Translations under genes and position numbers: made by a program
In this document: positions 11,343 to 22,547 of the stretch, one piece after another
Layout of the letters: each line of letters opens with the position of its first letter
How positions within the stretch are numbered: the stretch's first letter is position 1
Notes under the pieces: model-generated
Database searches by the model: none
What the model was told of the DNA's origin: nothing
The model's input: the letters and a program-made list of their open reading frames with translations, nothing else
Source: Larix kaempferi
Taxonomy: Eukaryota; Streptophyta; Pinopsida; Pinales; Pinaceae
Length of the DNA: 64,000 nucleotides
Assembly (NCBI GenBank): GCA_027924585.1
Contig: BSBM01000370.1
Coordinates: 31,021,501-31,085,500 of the forward strand
Reading direction: 5' to 3'

Positions 11343-11770
11343 TGTTAGTTTTTCATCATTTAATTCAATATGATCTAGGATCTTAACTGAGAGAATAACA
11401 TGCACAACAAATCAAACACAAGAGACAAGAGACACAAAGCATTTCACCGGGGAAACCATAAAGGAGAAAACGCCGCAAATTCCTCAGAGATAGAATGAGC
11501 AATAATACAAAACCCCAAAACAAGTAGATGGTCTCCAGCAGATTCCTCCTCCTCCGCTTGTGTGAAATCCTCCTCTCTCTCACTAATGCGAAGTGAGTGA
11601 GTGTGTGAATGATCAAATAGAGAGGAGCACCCTCTCTATTTATACTTTACTTTCCACTTAGGAATAAACATCTCTGACTGGAGGAATAAACATCTCCGTC
11701 GGAGGTACAATAATAAAGTACAAATACAATATACAAGTGAATACATTCTAAAGTTACAAATACATCAACA
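11343..11770 (-). repeat. 3' LTR of copia element 1, internally deleted
   Basis: It is 428 bp against 581 bp for the 5' copy. Both ends align with the partner LTR; a block of about 150 bp corresponding to roughly 17262-17420 is missing. Remaining sequence differs by scattered substitutions. Confidence 0.85.
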
Positions 11771-11780
11771 CTCCCTCTTA
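11771..11780 (-). other. Polypurine tract of copia element 1
   Basis: The minus strand reads AAGAGGGAG directly before the 3' LTR, the same motif as copia element 2 at 36127-36136. Confidence 0.8.
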
Positions 11781-11999
11781 ACTACGAAAGTATTCTCTTG
11801 AAACAGTTCATTGGCACAAGTCTTCATCAATGGATCATCATCGTCACTTCTGCTGCTATTTCTATCATCAATCTCCAATCTACTTGTCATAGGAATTTCT
11901 ACAGAGCCATCCCTCTTTCATGCTGGATGTAGGCCTAGCCTCCATGTAGGTATTCATCATCTATGCGAGCAAGCCATCAAGTAGGTACATCTCAGGACT

Positions 12000-12640
12000 G
12001 ATTGCACTACCTCTGCAAAACCTGAAAGATCTCCCAGGACTGATTATATGCCACTGCAAAACCTGAAGGAGCATCCCAGGACTGATTATATGCCTTTTCA
12101 AAACCGGTGTACCCTAATGTCACCTCATCATCTTCGGATCATCTCATCGTCAACGGAGCACAGCCCAAATGCACACAACACAACACTTACAATCACCGGC
12201 ATGGAAGGAACTTCCTCTGACCATCCAGGAAAGGCTCGGCACTTACATCAACGACCATAGAAGGACTAACCTCTGACCATGTTGGAACGGCTACAACAAT
12301 TACATCAACGACCATGGAAGGACTTTCCTCTGACCATGTCAGTTAATATCGACAATTACATCAACGACCATGGAAGGACTTTCCTCTTACCATGTTAGAA
12401 AAGCCTCAACAATTACATCAATGACCATGGAAGAACTAACCTCTGACCATGTCAGAAAATCCATGCCCAACCCTTACATCTGCACCATGGGAGGACTTTC
12501 CTACCACCATGTGAGAATGGCCCAGCCCTTACATCTACACCATAGGAGGACTTTTCTACAACTATGTGAGAATGGCCCAGCCCTTACATCTACACCACAG
12601 GAGGAGTTTCCTACCACTATGTGAGAATGTCCCGTGTGCA
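12000..12640 (-). repeat. Tandem-repeat tail of copia element 1
   Basis: About eight imperfect units of 57-60 bp lie at 12185-12640, each with a catggaaggactttcctct-like core and an acatcaacg-like spacer. Before them (12000-12110) are units with cccaggactgattatatg, a motif also repeated in the tail of copia element 2. The tail lies between RNase H and the 3' LTR and appears non-coding. Confidence 0.8.
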
Positions 12641-13336
12641 TCTGCATCTTTCGTACTCATCACTTCCCCTTGGAAGGAACCTCGATCTAAAGTACACCAA
12701 GCTTCTCTCTGAAGTATTCAAACTTCACTCTGACCAATGGATTGGTCAATACATTGGCTATCTTCTTGTCCATCGCAACATATTGGAGCTTCACTACTCC
12801 TCTCTACACAATATCCCTGATATAGTGATACTTGATCTTGATGTGCTTCAACTTGTCATGGAACACCGGGTTCTCACACAACTCTAGTTGTCGCAATATA
12901 TAAAAGTCACATCCAACCGGAGATCAAACAAATCAAAAAGTAGCTTCCTCATCCATACTGCCTCACAACTAGTTGTACAAGCTGCGACATACTCTACTTC
13001 GTTTGTACTCAGTGCCACGCAGGACTGCTTCCTGCTAAACCAAGAGATCACACATGATCCCATACTGAAGCAACACCTCGAAGTGCTCTTCCTATCAATG
13101 GCACTGCCTGCCCAATCTGAATCAACATAACCCTCCAGGTTAATATTTTGATTCGCATCATACTTGAGCCCATAGTCAACTGTACCCCTCAGGTACCTCA
13201 GAATATGCTTTGCTGTAATCAGGTGAACATGTCTCGGATCCGTCAGGAACTGGCTCAATGTGTTCACAGCAAAGCAAATATATGGTCTCGTATTCGTCAG
13301 GTACATCAATGACCCAATCATCTGAGGATACATCAC
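12641..13336 (-). pseudogene. Copia element 1 RNase H
   Basis: QMIGSLMYLTNTRPYICFAV begins the block, with LSQFLTDP, VDSDWAGSAIDRKSTSRCC and SCVALSTNEVEYVAA following. These are the standard copia RNase H steps (DSDWAGD..RKS, and the SSAEAEY box, here STNEVEY). A stop follows CDN at about 12886, and the last part to about 12680 is read only in pieces. The frame differs from the RT. Confidence 0.85.
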
Positions 13337-14110
13337 TCAATAGCTTTAGGTTCGATGCCATAAGTGTGTCCATGGCCTTACAGTCCATCATCTCGAACCG
13401 CTTCAGGATCTCTACTACATACTTCCCTTGTCCAAGGAAGATTCCATCCACACTCTGCCACACCTCCATGCCTAGAAAATAGTGCATCATACCCAAGTCC
13501 TTCATCTCGAACTTGGCAGCAATCTTCCTCTTCGTGTCAGCAATCAATCCATCCTCACCTGTCACAAACAGGTCATCCACATACAATAGGAGTATCACTG
13601 GATTTCCTTCCTCAACCTTGTAGTAAAGGTTGGAATCCGCTTTACTCTTGGTAAAGCCCAAACTAGTCAGGAAGCTGTCTATCCTGCTATACCACATCTT
13701 GGGTGCCTGTTTCAATCCATGCAAGGCTTTCTTCAGTTTGCACACATGAGTCTCCCTATCATGTGTCTCAAACTTGAGTGGATGCTCCACATATACTTCC
13801 TCTTCCACTACACCATTCAAGAACGCTGTCTTGACATCCATCTGGTGTATCTTCCATTTCATCACTACAGCCAGAGCAAGTATTGATCTAATGGAAGTGT
13901 ACCTGGCCACAGGTGAAAATGTCTCCTCATAGTCTATCCCTTCTTTTTGGGAGAAGCCACGTGCTACAAATCTTGCCTTGTATTTCTCTATGCTGCCATC
14001 TGCAGCATGCTTGATCTTATAGATCCACTTGGAAGTCACAACAGACTTCTCTTCTGGTCTCAGGACCACATCCTAGACATCATTCTTCATGATCGACTGG
14101 TACTCCTCGA
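13310..14110 (-). pseudogene. Copia element 1 reverse transcriptase
   Basis: An open frame of almost 270 codons carries KARFVARGFSQKEGIDYEET, MDVKTAFLNGVVEEEVYVEH, LKKALHGLKQAPKMW and the intact catalytic LLYVDDLFVTG, then KDLGMMHYFLGMEV. It is lost by frameshift near 13310-13340, where a few codons present in element 2 are missing, and upstream by another shift near 14100. The domain would copy element RNA into DNA. Confidence 0.9.
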
Positions 14111-14578
14111 TCATGGCATCCTTCCATTCTTTCTTTTATGCCGCTTCTTTATAGTTGGAAGCTTCTTTCTTAATGATGTCACACAACAGGGATACATAAC
14201 TGGAGTATGGCCTCGGTCTCTATGCATTCCTTTTGGAGCGCCATATCTCTCTGCATCTTTACTTGCCTCTCGTACCCATGTTGGTTTCCTCTTGTGAGAA
14301 TTCTTCTCGCGGGGTGGATCTACAGGTTCTTCTGGGTCTTCCATCTTGTGTTCTTCATATTCTTCTGGAATCGCTTCTTCCATTTACTATATTTTTTATC
14401 CTAGGAACTTTTGGTTCTTCAATGTCTTCAATAGGTAGCTTTCTGGATTTGTTGCTTCTTCTTCGAAACAAATCTCTCTTGTAGGTGATGGTACACGGTC
14501 TTTCCTACAAGACAAGTTCAATTGCATGATTAGAAACATCTCGTAGTTTTCAGGACAAATTCTTACACATAAAGACAT
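14111..14578 (-). pseudogene. Copia element 1 integrase-RT linker
   Basis: A first frame (14396-14578) contains KDRVPSPTREICFEEE and a second (14111-14383) contains KRKPTWVREASKDAERYGAPK. These resemble the acidic linker and the pre-RT region of copia polyproteins. Different frames and stops separate them. Confidence 0.6.
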
Positions 14579-14980
14579 ATGTCATACAGTCATGCAATTA
14601 TCTTATCCAATGCTTCAATACAACATTTATCCATTTCCCGTAACTTGGCTAGATGCCTTCCATCTCTACCAGAACATTGTTAAGAGTGTGCACTAGTCCC
14701 AACATGTCAGCAAAAAGGTTTCATACTAGATAAGTAGCAATGGAATGTTGTACAATGCCATAGGCCACTTACCCATCACATGCATATTAGTATTATACTG
14801 TTCATTAATGAAAATATCCTAATATGCATAATACACGGCCTAAATCTAGGAATATAAGTAATACACCATTGAACAATATTATTTAAATAATCAGATATAC
14901 AAGAAATGACAATTCAAATACTTATCTTTGTTTGTTTGGGTGGAATCCCTCTAAATCTTTGCTTCCTTGCAAGAACTACT
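14510..14980 (-). repeat. Non-coding block shared by both copia elements
   Basis: On the minus strand this matches 32740-33360 of copia element 2 in the same position, just before the RT linker. It has no long open frame in either copy and ends at TTGTAG|GAAAGACC, which looks like a splice acceptor. It could be an element intron or a captured sequence. I cannot identify a clear donor. Confidence 0.6.
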
Positions 14981-16930
14981 GGAGTGTGCTCCCTCTTGAT
15001 ATTTGCTTCCTGGATTATCTGTCTTTGAACTTATATCCATCCTGGACCACTATGCATGCCTAAGGGTGCACTAGTCATGTCATCATTGTGTCATCCTCAA
15101 GATCTCATACATGATGATACATTCATTAGTATAATCTCAATATTATCAAAACATTATGATTCTAAATAATCTTAAACATGTATGGTCATGATCATTTCAT
15201 ACACAGGTAATTTATCACAAGCATTAGTATTCAAGGTTTCAGGGAGTACTTCTTTTACTCATGCATATTCTTATTTGACCATAGGACTCTTCTAGTTTGT
15301 CATATCATTAATCAAACTAAGAAGCATAATATGAATAAACCCATGATTACTAAAACTTATAACTTCATGAATAATCATTATCAATCATACAAAAGTATGC
15401 TTATCTAAGATCCTAACACAAAGTAGGATTCTAACTTGATATAGGAAAACATGCATGTATTATCATGCTTTCTAGTTATGTCTAACATACCCAAACAATG
15501 TCTTCTTTGTTCTCTTCAATGATTTAGAGACCTTGTGCTAGTAACTTGCATATCTCATAAGTTAAGCATTGTAGAACCAAATTATGCATACCTCGTAAGT
15601 AGAGCTTCTATATGATAAATGAATATGGATTAGTCTTTTTCTTCATGTCATCATGGTCATATGGATTTGTCTTTCTTGATGTACCTTTCATGTTAGCAGA
15701 CAACATCATCCTCATACAACACCACAAGTGCATTAGTACAATCATAAGTGTCATAACCCTAATCAATGAATGTCTTCTATTATCCACATGCATTCATACC
15801 TTTACTAAGGTGATCAGAAAATCTAAAGTTAATCATGATTGTACTAACCTCAATAATATGAAGACAAACATATCATGAACTTAATCATGGAACAGATTTC
15901 AAAACATACCTGTATCTCATCAAGTCATACCTGTCGAGATTGCTTGTAGTCTTATCTATAAGGGTAAAACCCTAACCATCCAAGGTATATCACTTGTAAA
16001 CATCTTATATAGGTTCATGGTGCTAGGATGATAGAATATCAGTTCCATTTAAACCTCCTTCATTTCTTCCCTATGAGTCTCCCAACTTTGCTAGGGTTTC
16101 TTCTTACTTGGAAACCCTAATTCTCAATCTCCTTCCTCCCACAACATTTTGATGGAGGATTAATATCTATGATGAATGGATTTCAAATCCATTTTCAAAG
16201 TTTCCAATGTTGCATCAGGTGTCTCCAACATTGTATTAGGTCCTTCCATACCTAACATATGAAAACCCTAAGTGAGAGATTCTTCCTCCTCTTCTTTGAT
16301 TTCCTCCGTTGAGCCATTTCATATGTGCTATATTGTTTCTTGTTTATATCTAAAATTTCGAATCTGCAGGGTCTAAAAATTCGATCTGTGGTAGCCTTTC
16401 CTGTCATCTTTCCAACCCCACAGGTTTGAGCTTCATTGGATTCTCCATCAGGGAGATATACTCATTTTTTGAACATGATCTATTTAAGGGATGAAATAGT
16501 GTAACGAACTTGTACAGAGTTCCACATGTCACTATTTCAACTTTGGCCTCTGAAACTCGGACCTGTGATACTACAGTACGTGCCCTAACTGTCACTTTTT
16601 ACGGAATTCCATTTGTATCTTCCTAGCTTTATATATGACCTTTTTACCTAGGTCACATGTTTAGGGCGTCATTCTGGAAGAGGTAGAAACCCTAACTTGT
16701 ACGGATCATATCTTAGAAAGTACAATCAATACGAGGCTGAAATTCGGACACAAGGTACAGGAAAAGTTCATCTTCGGCCTGTCCAATTTTCAGATCATGA
16801 ACCTTCTCCAAAATTGATTTATAGCGAAAGTTCCACGATGACTAGGTTTTGCTATACAAAGCCCTAGCTTTCAAAATGTCGCAAGTGAAACAAGTGTCGT
16901 AAATGACATACAATGCCTTCCTTCGGGCTA
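14981..16930 (-). other. Copia element 1 interior without recognisable Gag, protease or integrase
   Basis: This lies where gag and integrase should be. I find only short frames. The part next to the PBS (16300-16930) resembles an untranslated leader, including gctaggg-type sequence as in element 2. The rest is AT-rich and unidentified. Confidence 0.5.
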
Positions 16931-16942
16931 GCTCTGATACCA
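16931..16942 (-). other. Primer-binding site of copia element 1
   Basis: The minus strand reads TGGTATCAGAGC directly next to the 5' LTR, complementary to the 3' end of plant initiator-Met tRNA. Confidence 0.88.
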
Positions 16943-17523
16943 TGTTAGTTTTTCATCATTTAATTCAATATGATCTAGGATCTTAACTTAGAGAATAACA
17001 TGCACAACAAATCAAACACAAGAGACAAGAGACACAAAGCATTTCACCGTGGAAACCATAAAGGGGAAAACCCCGCAACTTCCTCAGAGATAGAATGAGC
17101 AATAATACAAAACCCCAAAACAAGTAGATGGTCTCCAGTAGCTTCCTCCTCCTCCACTTGTGCGAACTCCTCCTCTCTCTCACTAATGCAAAGCGAGTGA
17201 GTGTGTGAATGATCAAATAGAGAGGAGCACCCTCTCTATTTATACTTTACTTTCCACTTAGCCTTAACCCCAAACAGGTCAGCCCCTAAGTGTAACTGAT
17301 TGGGCCGAATTCTCTAGGAGAGTCTAATAACCCATTAATAACTTAACTCTGGGGTCTAATGCCCCGACATGCATGGGAGAATTGAACTCAATGACTTTAC
17401 ATGACCCAAGTACAATAATGACTTCTCCGACCAGAGGAATAAGCATCTCCGTTGGAGGTACAATAATAAAATACAAATACAATATACAAGTGAATACATT
17501 CTAAAGTTACAAATACATCAACA
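16943..17523 (-). repeat. 5' LTR of copia element 1
   Basis: This 581-bp LTR has TG...CA ends. On the minus strand a TATAAATAG box (17244-17236) is followed by the likely transcript start. The right target duplication gtcct follows at 17524-17528. Confidence 0.88.
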
Positions 17524-17528
17524 GTCCT

Positions 17529-18600
17529 AAAAGAACATCACACACTTTGAGTGGGGATACATCACACATTAACTCATCTTTAAAGGGATTGATGTTGTAG
17601 GGTTGGTGTCATTGTTGACTGACAAATATGTCTCATCCGTGGCTGATCCACCCAATGTTGTAGGATTATGGGTGTGGTGTTTTTGGAAACTTCAATTGTT
17701 TGGTGACCTCTATCAAAATCAAGTTCTTTTGGCTTTCGTTGTCAATAATGAAATGTAGTTCAGTTCCCTTTACCCACATCTATGAGTGGAAGAGGTGCTC
17801 ACCTTCCTATGGCTCCTCTAGATCGTTGGGATGGATCTTTGTGGTAGCGATGGCTATGTTGAGTTCTGCGTCAATGATATTCTTCCCATTATCTATGAAT
17901 ACGATGTTTGGTTCTGAATCAAAGTTGGAACCAAGATCCGAATTTGAATCTTTGATCTCGGCCACCAATGACTACTTTGAGCGAAATTCATCAGTGTTGT
18001 TCCAGGGGATCTTATGGAACTCACACCATTTCCCAGTGTCTTTCTTTTTTTTCTCGTTCCCCTTCTATGCTTGTGGCTCGGACTAGTTGTCCTGGGGCTT
18101 ATTTTCCTTACTCTATCCTTTGTTTTGCGAGCTAGGGTTACACTTGCCTTTCTTCTGAGGTGGATTGACAGGCCCAAACTCCTGCTTATTCTTATACTTT
18201 AATTTTTTATTGATCTTGACAATATATTAATAAGCATATCCCAGTGACAAGATGTCCAGAAACTCCATTTAGGTTTGTATGTACCTATGTATTCCACCAT
18301 GGCATTTTAGAACCAGATTTCACTCGGAGTCTTTGATACCTAGCTTGGTGCTCAAGGTATGGAAAGTATTTGTGAACTCCAACATTATTTGATTCCTCTC
18401 TTGACGTAGTGTGGTCCATCTCATGTTTTGATCGTCATAATTTCCCACTGGGTAATATTATTCCTTAATGACATCTATAAAACAGGCCCAAGTGGGATTG
18501 ACCTCAAACATTCCAGAATCCTATGTTAAGTTTTGGTCACAATAAGTTTCCACCAATTTTTGACATGGGGGACAACCTTAAGGAGCACAAAGGTAATATT
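17529..18600 (-). pseudogene. Gypsy Gag C-terminus and protease start
   Basis: In pieces on the minus strand: a basic stretch, [11 protein letters not shown]-like sequence around 18000, an acidic linker, then IIDNESQKNLILIEVTKQL near 17730, where the protease dyad is usually D-SG or similar, and finally VCDVLLG at 17530, where the copia element interrupts. Frames change several times. Confidence 0.6.
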
Positions 18601-18960
18601 TTACCCGATGGAAAAATTGTAGACAGAGAAATACCCTTCTAGAAGACTCGACCATTTATCTAGGGCATCGACATCAATTTGGCCTTCAAATACAAGTATA
18701 TCAATTTTAACTTTTACCTTGAAGGATGTGGCTCCTATGAAGTGACTGCTTGATGATCCCTTTGTTGTTTCCAACATCCGTCGAAGGATTTGGATGAAAT
18801 TTTCCATCATTTTGTTTCTCTTTTGCACGAGGGATTTCTTGAGTAAAAACTTGATAGGATCTCCTACTCTGTCTTCTCTCTTTTCTTTGGCCATGGGAGG
18901 TAGCTTGGGCTTCCAAGGGTGGTCTTTCTCAATATCGACTAGTTAAATACCCATTTGTCT
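18601..18960 (-). pseudogene. Gypsy Gag N-terminal part
   Basis: KVKIDILVFEGQIDVDALDK followed by WSSLLEGYFSVYNFS fits the retrotransposon Gag pattern in which a hydrophobic strand and a D..KW..LE.YF helix open the capsid-like domain. A likely start lies upstream near 18945 but has an early stop. It sits right after the PBS and leader, as expected. Confidence 0.7.
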
Positions 18961-19012
18961 ATATATCAACCTCGTCGGGGACATACACAAAGAAATAAAA
19001 AAAGAGAAGGTT

Positions 19013-19024
19013 GCTCTGATACCA
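19013..19024 (-). other. Gypsy primer-binding site
   Basis: The minus strand reads TGGTATCAGAGC one base from the inner end of the 5' LTR, matching initiator-Met tRNA. Confidence 0.88.
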
Positions 19025-19025
19025 C

Positions 19026-19627
19026 TGATCTAGATTTATGTGAGAAACTAAATGAAAGAGCATATATAGAACCACATAAACATATATATTGTAGGGAACA
19101 TAGTGATGCAATAAACTCAAATTATATTAAGTGAATGAAACAGAACATACTATAAAATAAAGCAACTAGAATGGTGGTAGCTTTATCTCTGAGAAAAGAT
19201 GTGGTGGCTATGCTCATTCATGACAAGTTGATTACAAAAGGAGGTCGAAGGGCCTTTTATCATAAGCATGAAGGAAAAATCCCTAAAAAAAAAGCTTAAC
19301 CCTATGAGATGAACCTTAAAAAGGTTTGAGGTCCCTGAGGTGGTTAGTTGATGGTGTTAACTTCCCGAGGGAATAAATTTTGCATGTGATCTTCGTTTAG
19401 GGCACTAGGTAGCCCGATGGAAAGGGCTAGCCAAGAAGTGCACCTTTCTCCCATATAGTCTTGCATTTAGCTTTGTTTGGACTGTGGCATCACAAAAAAA
19501 TGTCATTTAGGGACTCAAAACAACCCCAGAAGTTTTCAACTCGAAAAACCATAAAAAACTTATGAACTAGAAAAATTGTTTTGAGCTAGTGGAATAGGTG
19601 GGTAGCCACCGATATCCCTCTAGATAA
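19026..19627 (-). repeat. 5' LTR of the gypsy element
   Basis: It starts TGATCTAG and ends CTAGATAA in plus orientation and aligns with 6158-6761 over its full length. Confidence 0.83.
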
Positions 19628-20109
19628 AATTACATTCTCCAACATACCCAATACAATGATAATGTTGTGTATATATAGTCTCTTATGAGTATTCAGAGGT
19701 GGTTATTATACTCATATTTGGTATCTTTTAACCACTAGATATGAGCCATAGCACTTGCATGCCTTCATCCTAAAAACTACAAACCATTTTGACATATTTT
19801 TTATCCCATTTACCTTGTGCTTGCAACTTGTAGAAGTGCAACTTGTAAGTTCTTGTAGGATATTGGTTAGAAACACATGAGAATCATCAAAGTATCCCTA
19901 AAACCATAAAATAAATACACACTTCATGGGCTTTAAGAAGGGAGTACGAAACCCATACACCTATGCATTTTGGATTTCACTCCCTAGTTGCAAGAACTGC
20001 CTTCCAAACACATAAATTGATGGTTTGTGGTTGGGAGAGGGGACACCACACCCTTATGCTTGATATTGTAAGTTTTAAACTCGTGCAGAGAAAAAAATCA
20101 TAAATATTA
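19628..20109. other. Non-coding, part of a dispersed repeat
   Basis: No gene is seen. About 19755-20010 shares diverged sequence with 41975-42215, including a cccatttaccttgtgct-like core and a run about cacttgcaa. It may be LTR-derived. Confidence 0.45.
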
Positions 20110-21014
20110 TGTTAGCACCCAAATCATACCCCAAGGTTGTGGAGAGGCAGAATCAGGGTAATAGCAAAACCACTTTATCTTGTGATACTGACCCAGCACA
20201 ACTAGAGAGGGATATCTCAATATTTCATAGAATACAGAAAGTAAAACAAACATGAACAGACAGCCTTTATTATCACTCAAGATATACATTCAAATCATAC
20301 AGAGAAGGCCAGATTTATGATGGGACACATTGTGTAAAAGTGTTGGCGGGATAATCATAAGGAAAAAAAACATTGGGCGATGGAGTCAAGGCATCACACA
20401 TAAATCGGATAATAGTGTCGTAGTGCGGATTATTAAAACAGAGGCAAGGTAGCCACCCTCTTGCTGTCGTAATGCTATTTTCTGGTGGTAAAAGAAGAAA
20501 GTAAGAACAGACCATTGATATGAGCATCTAGCAAAGATGAATTCGATATCAACTTTAGTAGCAATATTTAGTGAACACCTGAGATAATAACCAGAGCTTG
20601 TTTCCAAGAATTATAAGCTATTATACACTGATCTCATATATGAAAGGGACAACACAATGTAAATGTATAACAGAAAGTATGAGCAAATAAAGAAGAAAGA
20701 AAAGACAGACTACAAGTAAAGAAACACATGAATCTCTACAAAATGGTCTGCCACGGGCACTACACATTGTATTAATGTAAAAGTCTCAAAATAGAGCTTG
20801 ATCCCCAAGCCTTAGCCAAAAATGATTTTCCAACCCTTAGTTCTTCTATTACAATGATGTTTATAGGCTTTTAGCCTCGCTTTGGTCCACAGGAAATAGT
20901 TAAAACTATGTTGCCACCTTGACAGCCTCAAAATTGGAGAATATTTCATACGTTTCGAGCTTAGAATAGATTGATTAAGATGGGAAACAGGAATACTATG
21001 AGTAGGGTGCCACC

Positions 21015-22345
21015 TTACTCCTGAGCCTTTAATTTGCCCCGCGAATTAAAGAAATTCTTTATTTTCAAAGAGTTGTCCGCCTGCGATTCCTCTGCTGGAG
21101 GGGGAGGTGTTGCGTCTTCAGTGGAGATTACAAAATCCTTGAGAATCTTCATTTCCTGGTGGATGTCTCGCTTATCTTTAGGGGTATCTTTCTTCCCTCG
21201 ACGTCGCACCCTTCTGCACACCTGTCGCTCTTCATCTTCGTTGGTGGTGTTGGTTCCCACGTGGTCGAATACCAAAGGAGACGAAGGAGAGTGTTCTTCC
21301 TCCACCTCAAACCACGCCTGCTCGGGCATAAAAACCACTTTGGATCCCTGATCCTTCTCCATGATCAAACTCTAACTGAAAGATGCCTGGGCTACCAGGT
21401 GCACCACCTTTCCCATATATTGATTTCAAATAGGGGGTGCAAGGACCATGTCTATAATGGTCGTGACAATGATGGAAGTTACGTGCGATCGCCCTTGCCA
21501 TGATGACCTGGTCGAATCTCCCAATCAAGTGAAAATGATGTCCAAATCTTGAGCTGATGTGAAACATGCTTAACCAGGATTTTCAGCTACGTAGAAAAGT
21601 ATACGACGGTGTTGAGGTGGCCCCTCTCCTATCTGCAAGCATTTTGGTGGTAGTAGAGATGTCTTTAAGCCATCTATCTGCATCCTCCATCGTTGACCAA
21701 ACTATAACTTGCCTGCCTACTGACACCATGCTAGCACTTATAGCACCTCCAACTTTGCAATTCCAATCGCATCTACTAATTGGCAGCTGGCATCCTTTAG
21801 TCTTCCCTTTAGCTTCTGGATCTTCTACCTTCTATCTCTTATGTGATTTCTTACCTCCGTTGTCCACATCCATAGGTTCACCACCCCCCCGCTGTGAGAG
21901 CTTTTCTGGAATACTGGTGAGGGTGAGGGCTGCTACTGAGTCTTTTTCAGGTGGGCCAGTGGATGAGGCCACGTTCCTAGGCATCAAAGAGGGGGCCAAA
22001 TGGGGTATTTCCATTAAAAGGCTCCTATTCGAAAGGTATGGGGTAACTTTGACTTCTCAATCGAGCTTAAAATAGGTGGTCGAAAATGGTTTTACGGTTC
22101 TCAGGGGAAAAACTGCCTGTATGCAATGATAACATACTCCTCAGAAAAATCTTGGACTCGGGAAAGGCATAACTTGGTCAATGCAACAAAGGAAAAAGGT
22201 GATTGAAACCCTCTGTGCACGTCCAAACCCTCTTCCATTAAACCCTCATTCTTCTCTTAGTTTCAGGTATAGACAGTCAAAACTCTGCATCAAATGCATC
22301 AAAACCCTATCTTCCAGAGCGATTCTAACCCTAACCTTTCCAGAG
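21015..22345 (-). pseudogene. Decayed unknown gene inside the TG...CA insertion
   Basis: After a TATA-like box, a first frame reads MDEEPVSGKVRVRIALEDRV (22345 region). A long frame from about 22060 to 21370 contains VTPYLSNRSLLM, EIPHLAPSLMPRNVASSTG and GGGEPMDVDNGGKK, with TAG near 21832 and TGA near 21580. A frameshift near 21365 leads to an acidic, charged C-terminus (FEVEEEHSPSS, VRRRGKKDTPKDKRD, ATPPPPAEESQ) ending at 21015. The codon bias and continuous frame look like real former coding sequence. I do not recognise the protein. It could be a gag-like protein or a captured host gene. Confidence 0.5.
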
Positions 22346-22534
22346 ACTGGTTCTTCATCCATTTCTTGTTATAAACAGACTTAGATTTGCTAATAATGGC
22401 GGTTATAAGGCCCTATCTATCACTGAAAAAGCTCTGAGAACGACCCTTCCTGTCGTCTTCTTTGTCTTCCACATGCCCGGAGGCTTCTGACCCCGACAGC
22501 TTCAAGACACAAATGTCAACTTCTCATGTGCGTC

Positions 22535-22547
22535 TTTATATATATAA
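22535..22547 (-). promoter_or_regulatory. TATA-like box
   Basis: The minus strand reads TTATATATATAAAG within GC-richer sequence, upstream of the decayed gene. The core is nearly palindromic, so the strand is inferred. Confidence 0.4.

Larger units (their letters stand above)
11343..17523 (-). mobile_element. Ty1/copia element 1, defective, inserted in gypsy protease
   Basis: Terminal direct repeats TGTTAG...AACA in plus orientation are flanked by perfect gtcct duplications. On the minus strand the order is 5' LTR (17523-16943), PBS matching initiator-Met tRNA, about 2 kb with no recognisable gag, protease or integrase, a non-coding block shared with copia element 2, RT, RNase H, a tandem-repeat tail, polypurine tract and 3' LTR. 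The RT-last order and the LTRs place it in Ty1/copia, in the same family as the element at 26875-36735. Missing gag and integrase mean it could only have moved using proteins from relatives, or it lost them after insertion. Confidence 0.88.
6158..19627 (-). mobile_element. Ty3/gypsy LTR retrotransposon, decayed, nested host
   Basis: The two LTRs (6158-6761 and 19026-19627) are direct repeats bounded by TGATC...GATCA-like ends; the right copy has CA changed to AA. On the minus strand the order is 5' LTR, PBS matching initiator-Met tRNA (19024-19013), gag, protease, RT, RNase H, integrase with a chromodomain-like tail, polypurine tract, 3' LTR. That order and the chromodomain-like tail place it among gypsy chromovirus-like elements. 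A solo LTR sits in the polypurine tract and a copia element in the protease. No convincing target duplication flanks it (gaata on the left, aatta on the right). All reading frames are broken, so it is immobile. Confidence 0.88.

Noticed and set aside
6153-19632. Target duplication for the gypsy element (gaata / aatta)
   Set aside because: Only three of five positions agree, which chance can explain.
21034-22075. Plus-strand frames of 105-169 codons
   Set aside because: The minus strand holds a longer continuous frame with protein-like composition; the plus-strand frames look like its antisense. Not fully excluded, since the gene is unrecognised.
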